Below the pieces are notes generated by a model. That model searched no databases, had not been told where the DNA came from, and saw only the letters and a list, made by a program, of their open reading frames with translations. A DNA stretch of 64,000 nucleotides. It comes from Symsagittifera roscoffensis. Taxonomy: Eukaryota; Xenacoelomorpha; Acoela; Convolutidae. Within the stretch, counting starts at the first letter, position 1. Every line of letters begins with the position of its first letter. Shown in pieces: positions 25,401 through 38,063 of the stretch. The stretch spans positions 19,315,996-19,379,995 of the forward strand of contig NC_087066.1 in NCBI RefSeq assembly GCF_963678635.1. The letters run 5' to 3'. The position numbers and the translations under genes were made by a program.

Positions 25401-25795
25401 ACGCTACTCGAGCCAAAAACCAAAATAACAGAAAACTTTTAGCAAAACTGTTTCGAAATCTATAATTCTGTCTCAAAACTATTTTACCTTATTACTCCTG
25501 GCATAAAACTTTTTACACCATAACCAGTATATCCCAAAACTCCTGGCCGAAAAGAGCATGACAAGTTTTTAGTTCTTTGAACGACAAAAAAAAAGAAGTA
25601 ACTAAACCAATAAAACATAACCCAAACAAGTTAGGCGAAAAAAGGAAACCAAAAAAAGGTATGCAAAATCAGAGTTGGTAATTTACAAATTACTGAAGCC
25701 GTTTATTTTACAATTGAAATTACTTGAACCAGAAGGAAAACCATGCATTGAAGAAAACACATTCGTCACTTGAGAGAGTAAGCCGACAAAAACAA

Positions 25796-25840
25796 CAGGC
25801 GAAGCGGAGTTTCGCATCACTTGCGATACAACAAACATAA
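25796..25840 (-). repeat. SINE core copy
   Basis: On the minus strand: TATCGCAAGTGATGCGAAAC, then TCCGCTTCGCC. Member of the nine-copy set, inside the segmental duplicate. Confidence 0.55.
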
Positions 25841-26173
25841 AAAACATAAGTCGAAAAAAATTAGAAAAATAGGTCTGCCAAAACGTTCGGATGTCTTGAT
25901 GTAAGATCATTCCAGGCAAACATTTCGACCAAATAATTTGCATATTAAATAGGCAACGGAACAAAACTTACGAAGCGGAAACAAGACCGACAATTTTTGA
26001 GCAGACACCAGTTGAGCCGAAAAAATTGTGATTGCAAAAAATTAAAGTCCCCTTGAAACTAAATTAAAAGCCACTTGCACATATAATGAAAAAAGCTTGC
26101 AGTACAAGAAACATCTGTGACCTCTATGCCAAGTGGGAATGAACCTGTAAGTTGTTTAGCTTCAATAATAAAG

Positions 26174-26636
26174 CCCTTCTTTGGTCTAGGGGAAAGTCTT
26201 AAGGTGTAAGACTTCTGGTATTAAGGTGTAAGGTTCCAGTTCAAGCCGGACCTTGTTTTTTTAGAATATGCAGAAATTGATTTTCAAATGAAAACTTGAT
26301 TGTCCGTACTATCGCTTTTCTGCATAGACTTGCGAGAGCAACTGTCTCGTAATTGTGAACTAGACTTTTTTCTCGTGAACAACTTTTCGTACTAATCTTG
26401 CTTGCTTTATTATTGAAGCTAGGAAAATTGTTCACGAGAAAAAGTCTAGTTCCCAATTACGAGACAGTTGCTCTCCCAAGCCTATGCAGAAAAGTGATAG
26501 TACGGACAATCAAGTTTTCCACTGAAAATTAATTTCCGCATATTCTTAAAAAAACAAGGCCCGTCTTGAACTCGAACCTTACACTTTAAGACCAGAAGTC
26601 TTACACCTTAAGACTTTCCCCTAGACCAAAGAAGGG
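26174..26636. repeat. foldback of a tRNA-derived SINE (inverted repeat, arms of about 0.21 kb)
   Basis: 26429-26636 is a close reverse complement of 26174-26382, with a 46-bp spacer. Each arm carries a tRNA-like head: on + an A-box-like TTTGGTCTAGGGG and a B-box-like GGTTCCAGTTCAAGCC (about 26180-26243), mirrored at about 26570-26632 on the minus strand. Mismatches are few, so the pair is young or conserved. It may be two head-to-head insertions or an inverted duplication. Confidence 0.8.
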
Positions 26637-27139
26637 TCTGGAAGATACTGAGGTTTCATAATCAAGCGAGGTCATTTTCTTACAGATTTTTTAAAATTGT
26701 TTACAGGAAAGGTTTAGTTTCCGATTAAACACTTGCTATAACAGGGGAAATAAAATGAATTAAAAGCAGTATAATTCTTAATATCAAATTAAACGTCTGA
26801 AAATAATTATATCAACCAGCAAGTGATCATAGAACTGAAATACCCATAAATATAGTTTTCCAATCACCTAAAATCAAAAATTGCGAACAAAATTTTAAAA
26901 ATGAGCAAGAACCTGAGAAACTTATTCAAAGAAGCAAAAAATATTAATCAATTTTTACTAATAAAAAAGCCGTTATCTTGAAGGACAGGTCGATGATGAC
27001 CAGTGAATTTACCGCCAGCATGGGAGCTCAATAAACTCGAACCGATCAAGAACAAAACTTAAAGGCAAAAATTCTATTAAATAAAACAAATATTCAACAT
27101 CAACAATTCGATTACATTATATCACAAATAAAGTTTGAA

Positions 27140-27240
27140 CTATTTCAAATCGAACTGATTTTGACGTTCAGTTTCGTCTCCCTTCCTTTTCAAGAGTGCT
27201 GAGGTTGCTGCTGATTTCTCAGCCAACCTTTCCCAGACGA
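27140..27240 (-). pseudogene. duplicated 3' end of the LRRC42 last exon
   Basis: Read on the minus strand, ERLAEKSAATSALLKRKGDE and TERQNQFDLK followed by a stop match the C-terminus of the LRRC42-like gene at 29009-30355 (ERLAETSAASSAPLKRKRDE, TERQNQFDLK). No LRR sequence precedes it and no acceptor site is evident, so it is a stranded fragment carried by the local duplication. Confidence 0.75.
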
Positions 27241-27435
27241 AACTTGAGTAGATGCTACTTGAGCCAAAACCAAAATAACATAGAAAATTTGTGACGTTAA
27301 AACGACACAATATGAAGTAACTAAGCCGATATAACATAAACCGAAACCAGTTAAACCGAAAAATAAAAAAAAACAAAAAACGAAAAGGCATAAAACAGCA
27401 GAATTGGTAATTTACAAACTACGGAAGCAGTTTAT

Positions 27436-27478
27436 ACACAAAGGCGAAGCTTAGCTTCGCACTGCTCGCGATACAAAA
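27436..27478 (-). repeat. SINE core copy
   Basis: On the minus strand: TATCGCGAGCAGTGCGAAGC, then TAAGCTTCGCC. Member of the nine-copy set. Confidence 0.5.
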
Positions 27479-27479
27479 A

Positions 27480-28244
27480 AAGAAAGCCGCTAAGTCGGAA
27501 AAAAAATCGAAAATGTCGAAAAAACTAGATCTATTAAAATTAATCAGGCTAGTTTGAAACAAAAACATTCCAAGACAATGAAAGGAGAAATAGGCATCGG
27601 AAAAAAATTACCAAGCGGTATAAAATAGGTTGAAATCTATTAAGCCGAAAGAAAAAGATTTAAAAAGCCGAAAAAAAATTCAAAAAATTTAAGACTAATT
27701 AAAATATATTAAGTCCCCCTTGCCCTCACAACACACACAAACGCATATACAAACTTTTTTCGCTCGTTGAAAGTCGCATCATGAGGCAATTAAAGCGATT
27801 TATGATAGACCGAAACCTATAAGCGAAAGAAGAAGGGAAAAATATAAAACGCCGAAAAAATAATTGTCATGAAAAACAATAACTTCTATTACCTTTTTTT
27901 AGCATTTTGTGCAATCCAGAAGGGAGACTAAAAATGAGTTTCCTTTGAGACTACTCAAAAAGAGGTCACTATGCCGACAAAACATAAGCGGAAATCATTT
28001 GGGCGGAAAAAATTTTCTACGCGAAAAAAAAAACAAAAGAAAATATACGAAGTCAAAGTTTGGTAAATTACAAGCAGCAGTAAAAATAAAACACTAGAAA
28101 CAACTATATGGTAACTTGCGTAAAGCGAAAAAAAAACCAATTCTAAGATGTGGCAACTAAGCCGACAAAATATAAGCAGACAAACAATACGCCGACACCT
28201 TTCTTTGAAACGGAATATTTCCCGTTTGAAAAAAAAAACAGATC
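27480..28244. other. repeat-derived AT-rich stretch
   Basis: The phrase AAGCCGACAAAA.ATAAGC..AC is scattered here (near 27970 and 28158) and again at 45250 and 45776, marking a shared dispersed repeat. No gene is supported. Confidence 0.4.
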
Positions 28245-28315
28245 CTGTCAAATTCGAACACAGGACCTTTGCCGCCTTAGACGTTTTCGTTGCCTCCAGG
28301 CCAAGTGTGCCGTAA
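28245..28315 (-). repeat. tRNA-like SINE head
   Basis: On the minus strand: A-box-like CTTGGCCTGGAGGC and B-box-like GTGTTCGAATTTG with about 35 bp between. Position and orientation match the heads near 45 kb. Confidence 0.5.
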
Positions 28316-28429
28316 ATACAAAGAAAGTTGATTTTTTATGAACTGAACCTTAATATACCATTTCTAATTATAACCATTCTGTGAACAAAGTTTTTAACGG
28401 GAAAAAGCCTAGTACCCGATTGCAATACC

Positions 28430-28820
28430 CTAGCTTATCGCAAGGGTACTTATAATTGAAATTGCTTGAAACAGAAGGAAAATCATCCGTTGAAAAAAAT
28501 CGATTCGTCGCTTCAGAAAGTAAGCTAACAAAAAAATAACACGCGAAGCGGAGATTCGCATCACTTGCGATACAACACAAACAAAAAAAAACATTAGTCT
28601 ATAAAAAGTTTTAAAAAACTAGGTCTATCCAAACCTTCGTATGTCTCGATAAAAAATGGCATTTTAAATTAGCAACGGAACAAAACTTACAAAGCGGAAA
28701 CAAGGCCCACATTTTTCGAGCTGACACCAGTTGAGTCGATAAAACTCATTTTGAAAAAAATTGAAGCCCCCTTGAAACTACATTGAACAACAGTTGCAAC
28801 TTAAATGAAAACTGCTTACA
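28430..28820. repeat. segmental duplicate, copy 2 (includes a SINE core at 28540-28585)
   Basis: Collinear with 25705-26080. The core inside reads TATCGCAAGTGATGCGAATC then TCCGCTTCGCG on the minus strand. Confidence 0.65.
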
Positions 28821-29008
28821 GCTGAAGAAAAATCCGTGATGTGGCAAAAAATATTTATCAAACCTTACTTATTAAACAGGTCGATGATGGCGCACGATAA
28901 GAGCGTACTCACTGACTCGAACCGGTCAAGAAAAAAAATTAAAAAGCAAAAATTCTATTAACAAAAACAAATATTCAAATTCACTAATTCAATTACAATA
29001 AATCTAAA

Positions 29009-30355
29009 TCACAAATAAAGTTTCAACATTTTCAAGTCAAACTGATTTTGACGTTCAGTTTCGTCTCGTTTCCTTTTCAAGGGTGCTGAACTGGCTGCTG
29101 ATGTCTCAGCCAATCTTTCCGATACTGGTTGTCGATATAAGAATTGAAAACTTTCTATAGAGCACTCAGAATTGATCGCTCTGAAATCTTTCACAGTTTC
29201 TTCGCCATAAAATTGATTCAATTCCGTTCTGTTGCATCGAAAGGTATCTGCTAATCTTTGTTTCTCTTTTCTCGTCAACTTTGATTCATTAGATTCGCTT
29301 ATCTGATGAACTCTGTAGAACAAATCAATCAGCCAATTATCCTCTTCTGGGTTTTCTTTTTGAAAATCATACTGATAATTGTCGATTTTATTAGCCATAT
29401 CAGCTCGAGTCCATTTGCTGCTTAGGTCATTCATGTTTTCCTTGCCCGAAAATGACCACAGTTGCTTTCCACATAGACGTAATTTACCCAACTTTGTGAA
29501 ACAGTTGAAGTATTGGAGACACTTTTGACTGAGGTTGTGATTGCAACACAGTGACAGTGCCCTTAGATTTTCCAAACAGCCTCAAATAATTGAACTCTGT
29601 TAATTTCAGTTTAAAAACGAGCCGATGTTTTTCAATACCAAGTTTGCAAAAGTACAATTTTTGGTACGATTTCAAAAGTTTGTCTTCGCAAGTCTTGACA
29701 ATAAGGAGTTTATTAGGCTTTTAGTGGACTCAGAAAATGTTTTTCTATCATTCAACAAATCGGCAATATTTTAACACATTTAAAATACGTTTACTGCCTG
29801 TGATATAAAAAAAATCACATTGCTTCATCAGACCCCGAAATGTTCCAGCTTACCTGTTTTATAAACACGTTGCCTTCCAGTTAACAGTCTCAAATCCTCG
29901 TCATGCAAATGGCTCGCATCCAACTGCAGAACAGTTAAGCTTTCGAACTCTTTTCCAGTAATCAAAAGACGTTCCTTGCTCAAATCGCACCCCTCAATCA
30001 ACAATTTCTTCATCCCGTTTAACACACTGAATGGCAAGTTGTACAATTTATCAGCCATGGTTGGGTTTCGTTCTACATGTAACACCCTGAAAAGTTCTGG
30101 GCAAGCCTCAATAGCTAAATGCATGTGATTTTTCTTCTTTTCCTCGCTAAGCTCTTTGCTGGTGAATATTTCCTCGACTATCATTTCCGGTAAGCCGTAA
30201 AAGGATTCCACTAAATCGAGGTGGTTCACAATGAAACTGAACATGATTACACGAAGCAATTTCGGCTGCCATTCTCTATTTGAAGGATCTTTTGTGTTCG
30301 TTAAATTATTATTTCCACATTTCTGGCCACAAACCAACCATTTGTCCGAGTTCAT
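29009..30355 (-). CDS. LRRC42: LRRC42-like leucine-rich repeat protein (two exons seen)
   Basis: Exons 30355-29854 and 29580-29009 join in phase across a GT-AG intron. The join reads QRVYKTG|CLENLRALSLCC, which lines up with the RVMKRGLENLTLLDLSC stretch of LRRC42. The first exon has FSFIVNHLDLVESFYGLPEM and LTVLQLDASHLHDEDLRLL, matching the VLGFISDNVDHIDSLIGFPE and LTCLDLSCCKLGDE blocks of that family. The second has one more LRR, a charged region, FYGEE and a basic end (PLKRKRDE). From the ATG at 30355 the protein would be about 357 residues, against about 428 in human. The open frame reaches a few codons further to a possible acceptor at 30362, so an upstream exon may be missing. LRRC42 function is poorly known. 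The second exon's 3' end is duplicated at 27140-27240. Confidence 0.75.
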
Positions 30356-30605
30356 TGGTAACCTTAAAATCAAACAAGAACGTTTTCCTTCCCATTATTT
30401 GCTCTAATTATGAACACTTATCGAGATAATTTCTAAACTTTCTGCTTTTTAAAACTTTCGGGATCAAGGAAAAAAGATGGTGAATACTTCAGTTTGAATT
30501 TAATAATCTACTTAGTCAATAATATGATCTACTTCCAAAAAAGACGAAACCCAACTCCTGAATTGGGCCAGCGCTAAACATGTGAGACAGCTCAATTATT
30601 TTTTA

Positions 30606-30650
30606 CATAGTGACGAAACGAAGCTTTGCACAAATTGCGATTTAAACATA
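30606..30650 (-). repeat. SINE core copy (diverged)
   Basis: On the minus strand: AATCGCAATTTGTGCAAAGC, then TTCGTTTCGTC. The most diverged member of the set, and still in the same orientation. Confidence 0.4.
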
Positions 30651-31700
30651 GCAGTGTAAGCCGAAAGACAGAAAATGGGAGGGAGGTCATTAAGGCAAAA
30701 AAAGTGTCACTGGGTCCATTTCCGAGACGACTGAGCGATTTCTCAGAGCTCTTATTTGTGAGAAAATCCCTACTGTGCCGTTGAACATTTTAAAATGTAT
30801 GCATCTATTGACTGCACCTCGAAACCTTAGAACTAAAATCTGAACATTGGGAGCGTGTCATTTCCCTTAGCCCAATTTCGGCAATACACTTCCGAAAAGC
30901 CGTGAAACTTACTGCAAAAATTTTATTTTTGTCCTTTATCCTCAAGTCAGAGCTCACTAAATGCTTACAAAACACACCTGATGTGGATTACTACAGCAAA
31001 AATTACCGTCCAACGCGAAAAAAAACAACGGTTGAGCGATCTATGCAGTTACGATGATACTTCGCTCATACCCAAAATACCTGGCAAACTTGGCAACGTT
31101 GACGTCGATTTCAAGACAGGATCAAACTCTTCATTACCAGTCATTGATACGAACGTGAAAAGCGATGGTTGTCTGAGGTTCAGACTCAAAGTTCGCACCC
31201 ACAGCTTAATCGAAAGAAGTATTAGCTGTCAATGCCAGCAGATTTTTGCAATATGTTCCTGTAGGATTCTCAATGGTGGTGCGAGCAGGAGAAATGCATG
31301 ACGCTTTAATATTTGCTGTTATTTTAGCAACAACTCCATTAAAATCCTGATTCCTCCCCAAATACTTATACCATGGAACAGTGAATTGGCAAAAAGTATA
31401 AGAGCAAGCTATCTCCAAGATGATGTAATGATCGATATTAAAAGGCAAGTTGTTGCATTTGAGAGCCTTAATAAGTAGTTTAAAAAATCAATCTGCCAAC
31501 AATTCGTTTCTTTTGTGGGAATTCCGTGTTCTTGTAAGAAGGTGTAACTGTGGGTTTAAAACATTTACTTCAACATTTGTTCTGTGAGCTCTCTTCTTTT
31601 CAATCAGCTAACAAAGAATACCTCAACTATATGAAAGATGATTTTCTACGTATATGCGACAACGATTTACCCTTCCAATTACGATATAGCATGTCAATGA
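30651..31700. other. region upstream of LRRC42, undetermined
   Basis: Two overlapping opposite-strand ORFs (plus 30981-31301; minus 31206-31448) have protein-like composition, but I recognise neither, and they have no supporting splice context. They are not called as genes. Confidence 0.3.
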
Positions 31701-33285
31701 AACTGGTCTTAATGTAGCGACATACCGTGCTCATGATACTTGATCAAAAAGAAGAATGATTCACGTACCTCGTCACCCCTCATGTGGACCTTCAACTCAT
31801 CTTCAAGAAAATCGGTTGTCTCCGATAGTACCTGCTCTACGAGTTGCTTCAGCGACAAAAATTAGAGAATTCTCAGCCATCTGGACTATAGCAGACTACT
31901 GGTGGCTCGCAAGGTGTGGGATCTCTGGTGCTACATACCAAGCGAAACCGACGTGTCGATGCTAAAAAACCTTACTCCTCTGCAGGAGAACCTGTTCTGT
32001 CGCTAAAGAATTGACATGCAAGAAAACCTGAAAGGAATACTGAAAAAACGTCGAAAGACAACTTTAAGAGTTTGTCTTCTACTTTATTACCCCCTCCACT
32101 CACGAACAAGTTGAAACGTGTCTACATTCTAGTAGATATGCTCCATGAATGTCGTCAGTGCCATTAAAACCCACCACGATTCTGAATCATCTGTTGGAAA
32201 AACTGTGTGAACCTGTAATGCACGATTGCTGTGTCTGGTGTTCACCCGGAACTGACTGTTGCAAATACGACTCGTCAAAGTAATTTAATGTCGCTTCTTT
32301 ATATGCTGTTTTCCATAACAGTTATTTGAACGAATTAGCTGTTTGTCGATCAAACAGACTGATGGAGACTTGATATAGTTTCGATGACGCGCTCCGACAC
32401 TTTGCACCATATTTGAAGAGCGAAGACAATGTGACGAAAGGTTTGGTGCAACGGTTCGTTCGTTATTTGAATGCTTTCGATTTCAGTCAGTGGGACGAAG
32501 TTCCTAAAAACGAAAGCACCATTTTCGTTTGGCAGGGATGCCGATGCTCACCTAATACTCTTAGCTAGTTCTGCAAAAGCTCATCTCCTTACTTTTTGCT
32601 GCAAGAATTCACACCGGTGTCTGGTGTATTACCATCCGTTTAAAGTACGTACACAGTTCCTCATGGTGGCAATTGGAAGTACATACGCAACGAGCTACGC
32701 ATCATCAGCTAACATTCAATGACAGGCAAACGAGGTTGCTTATTCTTATCAAGAATTCGCTTGCACCTCCCTCAGTTCCAACTTTCGTCTCTGGTCAGAA
32801 CGCAGTCCGTTGCCATCTCCATTCACTACTACTTAGTGCGGATTTTTTGATCAGTGGTTCATTAGTTCTTCAGAACCTATTTATTACAGGAAACCAATGT
32901 TTGATCAGTCTTTGTAAAAAATATTTGCACTCTGCTACGGATGATGGCTTCGCATACTGTTACGACAACATGTACACAACATTACGAAATGTAGAAAACA
33001 TCAGGCAAGATGGAATAGATGAGGTCGAAGAATTTAAGTCCGATGTATCGGATGATGACTTAAACGACGAGTTTGTTCCACCAATACCACATGTGATTTG
33101 TTCCACGTAAGATGTGGAAGCGAAGTTCATAGACACAGATGTAGCTGTTACCAGTTTGCCATTGGAAACTTCCTGGTACGCATGGTTTGGATGTATATAC
33201 TTCTCAAGCTTAACTCAATTCGTATATGAATGTTTTGGATAAACCTCGAACACCACATGGTATGATTGCACGTTTGGGTCTCGTA
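31700..33285 (+). pseudogene. degenerate coding-like DNA leading into the helicase array
   Basis: Several plus-strand frames look like broken protein-coding sequence: 31756-31965, 32471-32722 and 32673-33110. The last ends in a strongly acidic stretch (EEFKSDVSDDDLNDEF). It runs directly into the tandem array at 33286 and has the same base composition, so it is probably the 5' part of the same transposon, present once. No Rep (HUH) motif could be confirmed, so assignment to a Helitron rests only on the PIF1-like part downstream. Confidence 0.35.
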
Positions 33286-35289
33286 CTGCAGTACTTTGCT
33301 GCCATCAAATCAATGTCAGGGTGTCGGTACACCAACAAGAAGCACATCTTTTCCCAAGCAACGAACGATGGAATCTTTCCGGGTGTGTTTCCTTTTTTCC
33401 TGTACCCTTTCGAAAAGGATTGCATTCTTTGCAGATTGAAAAAAAAATAAGCATAAGCTGTTTTCGCGCGCTTTTCGTTCCAAAAGTCTGATAGTCGAAC
33501 TCATTTGCTTAAGTTAGTTGCTGCTCTGTCTTCGGAAACCTCAACTGTTTTTTTACTGTCATGCAACCATGTCATCCTGTTGTCGGAATGATTATGGATA
33601 GTCCTAGAAAAACTAAGCAAAATATGGGCCAGGGCAGTGTTTCAAGCCACAGCCGGCAACCTGCCTCACAATCACATTCAAATCTGTTGCCAACCTGGGA
33701 TGTTCTCCGTTGACGAATCGATTCAATGCGCTAAGAAAACTATTAAACTGAACAATTATTTGCGAGCATTTTTGGCCTCATGTACAGTAAAAAAAAACAA
33801 TAACTTCAAGCGTATAATCTGTACACAAGGTTCCATACCTACGACTGTGAAACAAGTAAATTCAGATGCTTGAAACGAAAAGACTCCGCAGGAAACAAGA
33901 TCTGACAAAATCGCCCTTTTCTTCAAAGTCACAGCAATTGGAAAATGACTCTCATCGGATCGAGCCCGCAACCTGCACTTGTTAAGCTCAAACAATTGGG
34001 CCTAGCAGAATGTAATGCTTCAAATCCCGATCGGTTACAACCCTTTGCTTTTCTCTACGAAGAATAACGTAGGTATGTTGCAGGGAAAGGAGAACACCTC
34101 ACCACATCTTCTCTTATCTTCCTTCTCACACGCTCCAGCACAGCCTTGTTGGCAACAGATCCTCATATCAATGGTTCGTATCTCATATAATGTGCAACAA
34201 AAATTGAAGAGCATTCAGACACGAACATAACTGCAGGATTTGATGGCAAGTCTTTCCGGTTGAGATCGGAAGGCATCGTCAACATACAACTGTGTTTTGT
34301 GAAGCATTTTTTCGGCCAGGAGAAAAAGCGGAAATGCCATATTGAAAAAGTGGACTGCACACTTATGCCTATAACGGAACCCTTTTGTTTAGACCAACAT
34401 GATTTCATTCAAATTCCAAAGAACCCGCCTGGTTAAAGTTAGGAAGTTTCGTTCAAAATGCCACTGATCCATGTAATTAGCAATGATAATATTTCGTCAC
34501 AAGAGTGCCGGAAACCTTTTTTTCAAAAAATTTACTCTAGAAAACGTGGAAGTTCAATGAAAGCTACGATAATAACTTAGTTTATTTTGCGTTCTCCCGA
34601 GATCCGTCAATTCAACGATGTGTCCATATACTTTCGCAGCTTTCGGTTTCAAAAAAACGTTATGTGCCTGAAAAGAAACACAGGTTCGTCCTTGAGGAGC
34701 TTGCTTCTTGGATTGATTGTTTGGGTGATTGGGTTCGTATTCATCCTCAAGCGCTCTATTCATTTGAAGCTCATTCTTCAACATCCTCAACAGTCTTTTC
34801 CTGAATACAACCTGATAATTGTTCACTTGTGCATGAACTGCTGTGCTGACAGCCGGATGAGGCAACTCCCTGATGGAGACTCATTGTTGCCAGAAATAGT
34901 ATTCAAAAACATCACTCCTCGCAACGTAATTACTTCTTCAGTTTCTTACCTGGTTCGCTTTTGTTTGAAACACCTAGATTTGTTTCATTCATACGAGTTG
35001 TTCGACAGCTTTAATGCATCTGTCCTTATTAAAATCAGGTACGCTTTACTCAAAAAGGTTTTTTGTGTCTTCTTAAACTTCAAACTGGAGAATGAGTAAC
35101 GTTTCCTGCCTGGTGGTTTTAACTTTTACGTGAAGACGTGATTTTTTCACAAGTGCATGGTGTGAACTTTGACGAGTCGCACCTAGAAACACCGATTGTT
35201 CTCATAAGTCATATCAGTTAGCAGTTAACTGAATCAGTTTCATCAACTTTTACCCGCTATCAAGAAGCACTTTTTGATACCGTTCGCAT

Positions 35290-35711
35290 TCTCAACATTC
35301 CAAACATGCCTTCTCAACTTCCTGATATTGAAAATCCTCGTGATCAAACGATAGAGTCCAGAGAGAGCAGCAACGTGTGATCACGTCAGTGCTCGAAAGT
35401 ACCAGACTGTCCTACCCGTATTCATTGTTTTGCAGTAAAAATGAAATAATGCTTGATCCACCTGAATCCGGAAAAAGCCAGTTAGGTCAGATTATATTAT
35501 TTTACGCACTTTCAATAGAGAAGCATCCATGGTTACCAGCTTAGCTGCGCGCCGGGCAAATCAATTAGGAAGCGATCATAGTCACCGTCTGTTCGGCATA
35601 CCTGTAGACAACGTAGAAGTCGCAAAAATTGCTGAAGATGCATCGCTGAAGCTATCGCACGGTCCTAAAGGTCAACATCCTACCTTTTTGCAACTGCTGA
35701 CAATCGAGTAA
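35290..35711 (+). pseudogene. PIF1/Helitron-like helicase fragment, array copy 1
   Basis: The ATPase start is frameshifted: LDPPESGKSQLGQIIL sits in one frame and ASMVTSLAARRANQLGSDHS with HRLFGIPVD in another, because of a one-base loss near 35517. The order (Walker A, then the 'VTASSGIAA..L..G.T.H..F.IP' block) is that of the PIF1 helicases encoded by Helitrons. Walker B and the later motifs are absent at the unit boundary. Confidence 0.5.
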
Positions 35712-37667
35712 GTGTTGCAGTACTTTGCTGCCATCAAATCAATGTCAGGGTGTCGGTACACCAACAAGAAGCACATCTTTTCCCAAGCAACGAACGATGG
35801 AATCTTTCCGGGTGTTTCCCTTTTTCCTGTACCCTTTCGAAAAGGATTGCATTCTTTGCAGATTGAAAAAAAATAAGCATACGCTGTTTTCGCGCGCCCT
35901 TCGATCCAAAAGTCTGATAGTCGAACTCATTTGCTTAAGTTAGTTGCTGCTCTGTCTTCGGAATCCTCAACTGTTTTTTTTTACTGTCATGCAACCAGAA
36001 GAATAATCCTGTTGTCCGAATGATTATGGATAGTCCTAGAAAAACATAGCAAAATATGGGCCAGGGCAGTGTTTCAAGCCACAGCCGGCAAACTGCCTCA
36101 CAATCACAATCAAATCTGTTGCCAACCTGGGATGTTCTCCGTTGACGAATCGATTCAATGCGCTAAGAAAACTATTATACTGAACAATTATTTGCGAGCA
36201 TTTTTGGCCTCATTTACAGTAAAAAAAAAACAATAACTTCAAGCGTATAATCTGTACACAAGGTTCCATACCTACGACTGTGAAACAAGTAAATTCAGAT
36301 GCTTGAAACGAAAAGACTCCGCAGGAAATAAGATCTGACAAAATCGCCCTTTTCTTCAAAGTCACAGCATTTGGAAAATGACTCTCATCGGATCGAGCCC
36401 GCAACCTGCACTTGTTAAGCTCAAACAATTGGGCCTAGCAGAATGTAATGCTTCAAATCCCGATCGGTTACAACCCTTTGCTTTTCTCTACGAAGAATAA
36501 CGTAGGTATGTTGCAGGGAAAGGAGAACACCTCACCACATCTTCTCTTATCTTCCTTCTCACACGCTCCAGCACAGCCTTGTTGGCAACAGATCCTCATA
36601 TCAATGGTTCGTATCTCACATACTGTGCAACAACAATTGAAGAGCATGCAGACACGAACATAACTGCAGGATTTGATGGCAAGTCTTTCCGGTTGAGATC
36701 GGAAGGCATCGTCAACATACATTTGAGTTTTGTGAAGCATTTTTTTGGCCAGGATAAAAAGCGGAAATGCCATATTGAAAAAGTGGACTGCAGACTTATG
36801 CCTATAACGGAACCCTTTTGTTTAGACTAACATGATTTCATTCAAATTTCAAATAACCCGCCTGGTTAGAGTTAGGAAGTTTCGTTCAAAATGCCACTGA
36901 TCCATGTAATTAGCAATGATAACATTTCGTCACAAGAGTGCCGGGAACCTTTTTTTCAAAAAAATTACTCTAGAAAACGTGGAAGTTCAATGAAAGCTAC
37001 GATAATAGCTTAGTTTATTTTGCGTCCTCCCAAGATCCGTCAATTCAACGATGTGTCCATATACTTTCGCAGCTTTCGGTTTCAAAAAAACGTTATATGC
37101 CTGAAAAGAAACACAAGTTCGTCCTAGAGGAACTTGCTTCTTGGATTGATTGTTTGGGTGATTGGGTTCGTATTCATCCTCAACAGTCTTTTCCTGAATA
37201 CAACCTGATAATTGTTCACTTGTACATGAACTGCTGTCCTGACAGCCGGATGTGGCTACTCCCCGATGAGGACTCATTATTGCCAGAAATAGTATTCAAA
37301 AAAATCACTCCTCGCAACGTAATTACTTCTTCAGTTTTTTACCTGGTTCGCTTTTGATTGAAACACCTAGATTTGTTTCATTCATACGAGTTGTTCGACA
37401 GCTTTAATGCATCTGTCCTTATTAAAATCAGGTACGCTTTACTCAAAAAGATGTTTTGTGTCTTCTTAAACTTCAAACTGGAGACTGAGTAACGTTTCCT
37501 GCCTGGTGGTTTTGACTTTTACGTGAAGACGTGACTTTTTCACAAGTGCATGGTGTGAGCTTTGACGAGTCGCACCTAGAAACACCGATTGTTCTCATAA
37601 GTCATATCAGTTAGGGAGTTAACTGAATCAGTTTCATCAACTTTTACCCGCTATCAAGAAGCACTTT

Positions 37668-38063
37668 TTGATACCGTTCGCATTCTCAACTTTCCAAACA
37701 TGCCCTCAACTTCCTGATATTGAAAATCCTCGTGATCAAACGATAGAGTCCAGAGAGGAGCAGCAACGTGTGATCACGTCAGTGCTCGAAAGTACCAGAC
37801 TGTCCTCCCCGTATTCATTGTTTTGCAGTAAAAATGAAATAATGCTTGACCCTCCTGAATCCGGAAAAAGCCAGTTAGGTCAGATTATATTATTTTACGC
37901 ACTTTCAAATGGAGAAGCATCCATGGTTACCAGCTTAGCTGCGCGCCGGACCAATCAATTAGGAAGCGATCATAGTCACCGTCTGTTCGGCATACCTGTA
38001 GACAACGTAGAAGTCGCAAAAATTGCTGAAGAAGCATCGCTGAAGCTATCGCACGGTCCATAA
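37668..38063 (+). pseudogene. PIF1/Helitron-like helicase fragment, array copy 2
   Basis: One open frame of about 130 codons holds REEQQRVITSVLEST, the Walker-A-like LDPPESGKSQLGQ and TSLAARRTNQLGSDHSHRLF, with a premature stop at the KGQHP position. The lysine of Walker A is present, but the canonical GPPGSGKT/GPAGSGKS glycines are partly replaced. Confidence 0.5.

Larger units (their letters stand above)
25405..27245. repeat. segmental duplicate, copy 1 (related to 27255-29140)
   Basis: Three blocks here have collinear, same-orientation relatives to the right. 25405-25700 matches 27255-27435 (GCTACT.GAGCCAAAA.CCAAAATAACA, then TTGGTAATTTACAAA.TAC). 25705-26080 matches 28440-28815 (AGGCAACGGAACAAAACTTAC, GACACCAGTTGAG.CG). 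26977-27240 matches 28870-29130 (ACAGGTCGATGATG, then TTTTGACGTTCAGTTTCGTC). The right copy of the last block is the 3' end of LRRC42. A foldback SINE pair at 26174-26636 sits inside copy 1. Confidence 0.65.

Noticed and set aside
29484-29675. 63-codon minus-strand ORF between the LRRC42 exons
   Set aside because: It overlaps the acceptor in another frame. Skipping it gives an in-phase join that matches LRRC42, so it is intron.
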